Source: CAYTQK01 sp964439745 (lineage in GTDB: Bacteria; Desulfobacterota; Desulfobacteria; Desulfobacterales; Desulfosudaceae). Taken from it: 10,276 bases of DNA. The position numbers and the translations under genes are program-made. The stretch's first letter is position 1. The number at the start of each line of letters is the position of its first letter. The notes beneath the pieces are model-generated. The model was not told the DNA's origin and did not search any database. It was given only the letters and a program-made list of their open reading frames with translations. Positions 5,653 to 10,276 of the stretch are shown in pieces. Location: NCBI GenBank assembly GCA_964439745.1, contig CAYTQK010000104.1, positions 1 to 10,276 on the forward strand, in the 5' to 3' direction.

Positions 5653-5861
5653 TAACTCACATGACCCACCAGAACAAGACACCCCGCCACCGGATAATGC
5701 AGAATTTTCACCACCGGCTTGGCCTTGATCTCCTGCAAGCAAGCCGCATAGGCGGCTAATTGGCCAAAATATTCTTCGGAGCGTTTCTTGATCTCGGCCT
5801 GGCTGCCGGGGAAGGCCTTGTGGTCGATGATGATGGTTTCGTAAAAAATCAGGTTGGTCTT
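5653..5861 (-). pseudogene. Displaced 3' end fragment of the helicase-nuclease gene
   Basis: Read on the minus strand, this fragment encodes YETIIIDHKAFPGSQAEIK and onward to LHYPVAGCLVLVGHVS, then stops at 5655-5653. Positions 5683-5834 match 7727-7878 in the intact helicase gene at 148 of 152 bases without gaps. Upstream of the match, 12 bases present in the intact gene (7879-7890) are missing and similarity then fades within about 20 bases. There is no start codon or ribosome site, so it is not expressed as a protein. The last ten residues differ from those of the intact copy. It keeps the nuclease DHK and QLAAY residues only as a relic. See the direct-repeat features. Confidence 0.85.
5683..5834 (+). 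repeat. Left copy of 152-base direct repeat flanking the AbiE-like module
   Basis: It is identical to 7727-7878 except at 5724, 5772, 5778 and 5781. All four are third codon positions of the minus-strand helicase frame: three are silent and one changes Asn to Lys. The copies are offset by exactly 2044 bases with no gap. Confidence 0.95.
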
Positions 5862-5864
5862 TCC

Positions 5865-6626
5865 TTAAAGTCCATATACGGTTCTGATTGTTTGAACAAC
5901 TTCGGCGACGTCAACGCCTCTGATGCCGATAGCATGTAGCAGGTTATTATTCCACTCCGGCTCAATTTGCCGCAAAAAAGCATCCAGATCACGGCAAATG
6001 ACTTCGGGCGCGTCTATTTTGATATCCGGCGGCAGGATCTGGTATAGACACAGGACATCGTTCTTGTGTTTTTTGATATCGCGGCTGTCGATATTTTCCC
6101 CGGCCGTTTTCCGCCGTGTTAAATCCAGCCAGGCATACGCCTTGAGGGGGATGAGTCCCTCGGTGTCGACAATGGAAGTTCCTTCTATTTCTCGCTTGTA
6201 GCGATGAAGAAAGTCATAATAGCTGTCATCCAGCAGAATAGCAGAAAGGCTGGAAGCCTCTTCGCTGATGGGAATCGGCGTCAGGTGACTGCCCGCCGGT
6301 ATGGTCAGCATGTCCGGCGGACGTGCGAACAATTCCAGCATTTCCGGAAAATCCGGTTGTGCGGGTTTTTTAAAGCGGTAAAAATTTTTCTTTCCCGTGC
6401 TCTTTTCCTGAATTTCATATCCCCCGCTCTTTATAAAATCCCAGAAAGCCACCCCAAAATCCAAATCAAGGGCTTCCAGGCAAAGGACCATATCCAGATC
6501 TCTGGTAGCCCGGGGATCAATACCTGCTTCATCCATAATCAGCCACACGGCCGCACCGCCTATAAGCAGGTACCGATCTCTGTATCCGGAAAAATGCGCG
6601 GCAAACTTATCCAGGCCGGTGATCAT
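5865..6626 (-). CDS. AbiEii/DUF1814-like nucleotidyltransferase (putative type IV toxin)
   Basis: The 253-residue product has the nucleotidyltransferase core: LLIGGAAVWLI (20-30) followed by RATRDLDMVL (39-48), where Asp43 and Asp45 form the metal-binding DxD. A third acidic position is likely in EMLELF (95-100). The C-terminal half carries GLIPLKAYAWLDLTRRK (157-173) and IDSRDIKKHKNDV (179-191), the conserved K..A..DL and DIKKHKNDV blocks of AbiEii-like proteins. In AbiE systems the nucleotidyltransferase is the toxin and halts growth during phage infection. Its catalytic residues are intact here. Its ATG overlaps the regulator's stop as ATGA (6626-6623), so translation is coupled. It ends at 5865, immediately before the displaced helicase fragment. 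The toxin role is inferred from family and gene order. Confidence 0.8.
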   Translation of the reverse strand: MITGLDKFAAHFSGYRDRYLLIGGAAVWLIMDEAGIDPRATRDLDMVLCLEALDLDFGVAFWDFIKSGGYEIQEKSTGKKNFYRFKKPAQPDFPEMLELFARPPDMLTIPAGSHLTPIPISEEASSLSAILLDDSYYDFLHRYKREIEGTSIVDTEGLIPLKAYAWLDLTRRKTAGENIDSRDIKKHKNDVLCLYQILPPDIKIDAPEVICRDLDAFLRQIEPEWNNNLLHAIGIRGVDVAEVVQTIRTVYGL

Positions 6627-7606
6627 AGAACCTGCTCCATCATGTCTTCTGCGGCGGACGCAACCCGTTCGTCTGCTTCCTCCCGCAGGCTGAGATAAAG
6701 GGAGAAGGAGTCCACTATTTCTCCCTTAGTCAACAGGGCGGGGGCATAGCGCCAGATCTGAACGCGACAGGTGCCATCATCTGGCACGGGAATCTTTTCA
6801 ATGGTTCTATCAATATCTTTCCAGGCCCGCCGATCCATGGCATAGACCGGCTCCGCGGGGGCAACCAGCAGGCTCCAATCCGCCAGCGCCGTCTGACCAG
6901 CTTTTATGCGGTTTTTTGCGGGGAGGTCGTTTTGTTTTATCCGCATTGTTTTTCCCACCGGAGAGCGCATGTAGGGCAAGGCGCTCTGCCATAAATCGCG
7001 GCGTTCCACGGGAAAATCAAGCAGCCGCTCCCGGCCCTGGCGAGTCACCCGGCCCAGTTCGTTGGCTTCGATTTCATCCAGCGCCCGGGACATGGTCATA
7101 TGGGCATAGCCCAGGTTTTTGGCCAGTGTTTTGGGCGTAACCGGACCGGTTATGTGACCGTTTAAAGCGTATAGAACAACCATTTGCGCGGCTGGAGACA
7201 GCGCTTCCACCGGAACGGGGCTTTTGACGGTTTTTCTGGCCCGGGCGGCCAGGCCCAGCGCCGGCCAATGCATCTGCTGCCCCGGTACCACAAAGGGAAT
7301 CCGGCGCTCCACCAGGCGCCGCCGGACATATCCCGGCAGGCTTTGCGCGACCAGGCAATAGTCATTTACGCCATTGGCCACCGCCATAAGCTGCCGCAGA
7401 TGTTTCTCGAAAGTGGCCGGCCGGAATTCGCTGTTATCCGTGAGCAGGATGCCCAGAAATTTTTGTCCGTTGATAATAACTTCCCGCAGGGCATATTGCC
7501 GGGACAGATATTGCGGCAATGGTTTGGATAAAGATTTCCCCCAGGTGGCGGACAGGCCGGCCACTTTTGCAACATAGTCTATAAAATCATGGGGCAAGTT
7601 TTTCAT
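6623..7606 (-). CDS. Winged-helix regulator paired with the nucleotidyltransferase (AbiEi-like antitoxin role)
   Basis: The 327-residue product has a winged helix-turn-helix near residues 136-185 (LSPAAQMVVLYALNGHI, then TPKTLAKNLGYAHMTMSRAL and a wing around GRVTRQGRERLLDF). The N-terminal domain (about 35-125, with LREVIINGQKFLGILLTD) and the C-terminal domain (about 238-327, with DWSLLVAPAEPVYAMDRRAW and CRVQIWRYAP) are less familiar. The gene position, upstream of and overlapping an AbiEii-like toxin by four bases, matches AbiEi antitoxins, which repress their own promoter. The sequence does not look like the standard AbiEi N-terminal domain, so it may be a different regulator class in the same role. 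No good ribosome site precedes the ATG at 7606. A 19-base palindrome lies 28 bases upstream. Confidence 0.65.
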   Translation of the reverse strand: MKNLPHDFIDYVAKVAGLSATWGKSLSKPLPQYLSRQYALREVIINGQKFLGILLTDNSEFRPATFEKHLRQLMAVANGVNDYCLVAQSLPGYVRRRLVERRIPFVVPGQQMHWPALGLAARARKTVKSPVPVEALSPAAQMVVLYALNGHITGPVTPKTLAKNLGYAHMTMSRALDEIEANELGRVTRQGRERLLDFPVERRDLWQSALPYMRSPVGKTMRIKQNDLPAKNRIKAGQTALADWSLLVAPAEPVYAMDRRAWKDIDRTIEKIPVPDDGTCRVQIWRYAPALLTKGEIVDSFSLYLSLREEADERVASAAEDMMEQVL

Positions 7607-7633
7607 AGCACAATAATAACCTTTTTTTGTACG

Positions 7634-7652
7634 ATAACATTTTAAATGTTAT
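7634..7652. promoter_or_regulatory. Perfect 19-base palindrome, candidate operator of the AbiE-like module
   Basis: ATAACATTT (7634-7642) and AAATGTTAT (7644-7652) are perfect complements around one base. On the minus strand the palindrome overlaps plausible promoter elements: TTGCAC (7659-7654), 17 bases, TATCGT (7636-7631); or TTGATA (7673-7668), 16 bases, TAACAT (7651-7646). A repressor bound here would block transcription of the regulator/nucleotidyltransferase pair, as expected for an autoregulated toxin-antitoxin operon. It lies in the AT-rich 98-base gap after the helicase stop. Confidence 0.55.
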
Positions 7653-7704
7653 GGTGCAATAAAAAGTTATCAATTTGATATTTAATAAATAAATTTGATA
7701 AATT

Positions 7705-10276
7705 TTAAATGATTTTTGACACATATCCCGCCACCGGATAATGCAGAATTTTCACCACCGGCTTGGCATTGATCTCCTGCAAGCAAGCCGCATAGGCGGC
7801 TAATTGGCCAAAATACTCTTCTGATCGTTTCTTGATCTCGGCCTGGCTGCCGGGGAAGGCCTTGTGGTCGATGATGATCTGTTCTTGTTCGGTTTCTACG
7901 AGCAGGTCGATAAAGCCGGAGACCAGGGTGCCGTTGTCCAGGCGGTGGCAGATGGGCAGTTCCCGTTTCCAGACGGCCTGGGGGTAGTGCCGGTTAATCC
8001 AGGCGGCCAGAGCGTCGGCGGCCTGGAGCAGGTGGGCGGGTTGCAGGGTGGCGGCCACCTGCCAGCGGGCCAGGATGTCGGCGGCCAGGGCCTGGCGGTG
8101 GTTGTTGTCAAAGTCCGGGCGGTCGGCGCCCAAAAAGGTGTGGATGGCCTCGCCCAGGGCGGTCATGTCGGTGTGGTCGGTCAGGGGCAGGCGGGTGCCG
8201 ATCTTTTCTGTGGAATGGATCCGGCCGGGGCCGGGCAGGTGCGAGGGCGACAGCCGGGCCGGGGGATGGTCTGCCGGTGGCGCGGTTGGGTAATCCTCGC
8301 CAGGGGTGACATCGCGGGGCCGGGGCTCGGCCGGGGTCAGGGCGCGGGCGGGAATGGAGATATCCCGGCCGGCCCAGGTGGCCTTGTCGTCCTGGGGGGC
8401 GGCCAGCAGCCAGTTGTCGTCCTGGTCGGTCAGCAGGCCCAGGATACCATTGGCAAACTCTTTTTCCCGGCCGGCCAGGATGAGGCGGTCCCGGGCGCGG
8501 GTCCAGGTGACGTAGAGCAGGCGCAGTTCCTGGCGCAGCTGCTGGCGGGCGGTTTCTGCCATGGTGGGGTGGGCTTGCAGGCGGTCGTGAAAGGGGGAAT
8601 TTCTGGTTCGGGGGCCATAGGGCATGATCCAGTAGCGCAGAAATCGGTTGGCCAGGGGATCGGCCAGGCGGAAGTGGTCCCAGTCGGCCATGACCTGGAC
8701 GCCCAGGGGGTTGGGCTCAAATGTCTTTTTGATCTGGGCCAGGACGGTGACGGGCCATTCCAGGCCCTTGGCCGCGTGCCAGGTGGAGACGGTGACGGCG
8801 TCGTCACCGGTGACGGCGGCCCGGCTGTCTTCGCCGGCCGCGGCCAGGTCGTTCATGTGGGCGATGAACCCGGCCGGGGTGCAGCCGCTGCCTTCTTCAA
8901 AACAGGTGTCGATATAGGTCAGGGCGTGGGCCTGGAGAGAATCCAGGTTGGCCAGGCGTTCGGCGGCATCGCCCCAGGCCAGGCACCATTGGCGGATAGC
9001 AGTGGCCTGAAATACCTGGTTGAGGCTTTGTTCGACGCCGGCGGCCGGGTTGGCTTCGGCCTGGTCGCGGATGGCGGCCATCTCGGGCAGCTCGGCAAAG
9101 GCGGCCGCGCCGGGGGCGGCCAGGAGGGCGCCCAGCCACTGGTCGGGCTGATCCGGATAATGGAACAGGCGGGCCAGTTCGGCCGCGGCCAGGGAATCCC
9201 GGGCATCCACCCACATGCGGAGGCCGGCCATGACGGCCATGATCTCCGGGGTGGCCAGCAGGCCGGCCCGGGGCAGCACGGCCCGGATGTTGAGGCTTTC
9301 CAGGGCGGCGGCGGTTTGGCGGCAGACATCATGGGTGCGGCAGAGGATGGCAATGTCGCCGGGTTTGATCCGGCGGGGGGTGTGGTCGTTTTTGTCGCGG
9401 ACGCGGGCGGCTTCATCGTCCAGCAGGTCGCGGATGCCGCCGGCCAGGGCGGCGGCATCTTCGTCCAGGTTTCTGGCGGTGAGGGTCCACCATTCCACGG
9501 AAGGACCCAGGGCGGGATCGTCCTTTTTGCGGGCCGGGGTCAGGCGGACCCATTCTTCGGGAATGCCGTGGGGCGCGAAAGCCCGGCTGAAAATGTCCGA
9601 GGTCAGTTTGACCAGGGGCGGGCGGCTGCGCCAGGACTTGTCCAGGGTCTCGGGCCGGCGGTGCTTGACCAGTTCGGCCAGGCAGGTGTCCATCAGGGCC
9701 GGGTCGGTGCCGCGAAATCCGTAGATGGACTGTTTCTGGTCGCCCACCCAGACGGTTTCTTTGCTGATGGCGGCCAGCTTGAGCAGGATGGCCAGTTCAA
9801 TGGGGCTGGTGTCCTGGAACTCGTCCACCAACAGCAGGTCGATGTGGCCGGCCAGGTGGTCGATGACCTCGTCTTTGTCCAGCAGGTCGAGCAGGAGGTA
9901 TTCCTGGTCGGTGAAATCGACCACGCCCCAGAGGCGCTTGTGCTGCTGGTAGACGTCCAGGGTTTCGGCGGCGATATCAAAGACCAGGCTTATGGCATCG
10001 TCCAGGTCCTGTTGCAGGCGGGGGTGGCTGAGGTGGGCCTCGGCCAGTTCCATCAGGGGCCGGGCCGTGTCCCGGGATTTTTTGGCAAAATCAAGCCGCC
10101 TAGCCAGTCGATTCCAGACGTTCCAAGGGAGCGGACGGCCCTGCCGTATCTGGATCAGGGCCTGGCGGCAGTCTTCCAGGGCGTCCTTTGTTTTTTTGGT
10201 GGTATCGGTGTCCAGATCGATGGCATCGATGAGGTCGGCCAGGGTGGTTTGCAGGGCCTGGTCCATGTCCGGGGCC
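7705..10276 (-). CDS. UvrD/RecB-like helicase-nuclease (AddA-type), N-terminus beyond the window
   Basis: This is a superfamily 1 ATP-dependent helicase fused to a PD-(D/E)XK nuclease, the arrangement of AddA/RecB subunits that process double-strand breaks. Counting residues from the internal Met at 10266: VDEFQDT (147-153, Walker B), GDQKQSIYGFRG (175-186), DKSWRSRP (209-216), STWHAAKGLEWP (494-505), LLYVTWTRARDRL (583-595), then nuclease GFIDLLVE (784-791), IIIDHKAF (797-804) and YFGQLAAYA (818-826). The Walker A motif (GxGKT) is missing and the frame stays open to the right edge, so the true start lies outside. A linker rich in Pro (about 640-690) separates helicase and nuclease. The C-terminal tail after HYPVAG is YVSKII and differs from that of the duplicated fragment at 5653. 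Confidence 0.92.
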   Translation of the reverse strand, partial: APDMDQALQTTLADLIDAIDLDTDTTKKTKDALEDCRQALIQIRQGRPLPWNVWNRLARRLDFAKKSRDTARPLMELAEAHLSHPRLQQDLDDAISLVFDIAAETLDVYQQHKRLWGVVDFTDQEYLLLDLLDKDEVIDHLAGHIDLLLVDEFQDTSPIELAILLKLAAISKETVWVGDQKQSIYGFRGTDPALMDTCLAELVKHRRPETLDKSWRSRPPLVKLTSDIFSRAFAPHGIPEEWVRLTPARKKDDPALGPSVEWWTLTARNLDEDAAALAGGIRDLLDDEAARVRDKNDHTPRRIKPGDIAILCRTHDVCRQTAAALESLNIRAVLPRAGLLATPEIMAVMAGLRMWVDARDSLAAAELARLFHYPDQPDQWLGALLAAPGAAAFAELPEMAAIRDQAEANPAAGVEQSLNQVFQATAIRQWCLAWGDAAERLANLDSLQAHALTYIDTCFEEGSGCTPAGFIAHMNDLAAAGEDSRAAVTGDDAVTVSTWHAAKGLEWPVTVLAQIKKTFEPNPLGVQVMADWDHFRLADPLANRFLRYWIMPYGPRTRNSPFHDRLQAHPTMAETARQQLRQELRLLYVTWTRARDRLILAGREKEFANGILGLLTDQDDNWLLAAPQDDKATWAGRDISIPARALTPAEPRPRDVTPGEDYPTAPPADHPPARLSPSHLPGPGRIHSTEKIGTRLPLTDHTDMTALGEAIHTFLGADRPDFDNNHRQALAADILARWQVAATLQPAHLLQAADALAAWINRHYPQAVWKRELPICHRLDNGTLVSGFIDLLVETEQEQIIIDHKAFPGSQAEIKKRSEEYFGQLAAYAACLQEINAKPVVKILHYPVAGYVSKII
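7727..7878 (+). repeat. Right copy of 152-base direct repeat (within the helicase 3' end)
   Basis: This copy is part of the intact helicase reading frame and encodes the nuclease region IIIDHK through HYPVAG. It differs from the left copy at 7768, 7816, 7822 and 7825. On its left edge GACAC is followed by four extra bases (ATAT) relative to the left copy, which changes the reading frame of the protein tail. Confidence 0.95.

Noticed and set aside
8048..9980. Several long frames on both strands inside the helicase region (for example 8430-8807 minus, 8919-9458 minus, 9215-9724 plus)
   Set aside because: They are low-complexity Pro/Ala/Ser/Arg/Trp-rich translations expected from alternate frames of a GC-rich gene. 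The main frame carries all helicase and nuclease motifs.
10264..10266. ATG at 10266 as the helicase start
   Set aside because: The frame remains open to the window edge and the essential Walker A region is missing, so the start must lie further right.

Overview
The window most likely comes from a Deltaproteobacterium (Desulfobacterota, perhaps a Desulfobacteraceae-like sulfate reducer). This is inferred from gene style: a B12-type radical SAM remnant, an MpsC/DUF2294 protein, a long-form purC, a class I purE of the AxAAHLAG type, and a mosaic of GC-rich housekeeping genes and AT-richer accessory DNA. No rRNA or species-level marker is present, so the placement is tentative.

Layout. Positions 1-600 hold no intact gene, only the decayed 3' part of a radical SAM gene on the minus strand. 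An MpsC/DUF2294-family gene follows at 662-1048 (+). Next is a near-consensus promoter (1067-1095), an untranslated stretch and a very strong intrinsic terminator (1220-1263), all just upstream of purC. The operon purC - gamma-carbonic-anhydrase-like gene - purE runs from 1290 to 3264 (+). About 700 bases without a credible gene follow, then a tightly coupled DUF4160/DUF2442 pair (3980-4446, +) and a repeat-rich spacer (4447-4674). Everything further right is on the minus strand: two small conserved or hypothetical genes (4675-5037 and 5180-5605), a broken copy of the 3' end of a helicase gene (5653-5861), an AbiE-like two-gene module (5865-7606), and a large UvrD/RecB-like helicase-nuclease gene that enters from the right edge and stops at 7705.

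How the parts work together. PurC and PurE act at adjacent steps of purine synthesis (AIR to CAIR to SAICAR), and the gamma-carbonic-anhydrase-like gene between them may link CO2/bicarbonate supply to the carboxylation step. The helicase-nuclease resembles the AddA/RecB type used in double-strand break repair and defence against foreign DNA.

The most interesting structure is at 5653-7878. The last ~150 bases of the helicase coding sequence occur twice in direct orientation (5683-5834 and 7727-7878), and an AT-richer AbiE-like regulator/nucleotidyltransferase module sits between the copies. The two copies differ at only four positions, all third codon positions. This suggests that a cassette entered the 3' end of the helicase gene and that one of the two tails evolved as a functional gene elsewhere. 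The intact helicase now ends in a different short tail, and the displaced tail lies just upstream of the gene that probably once followed the helicase directly.
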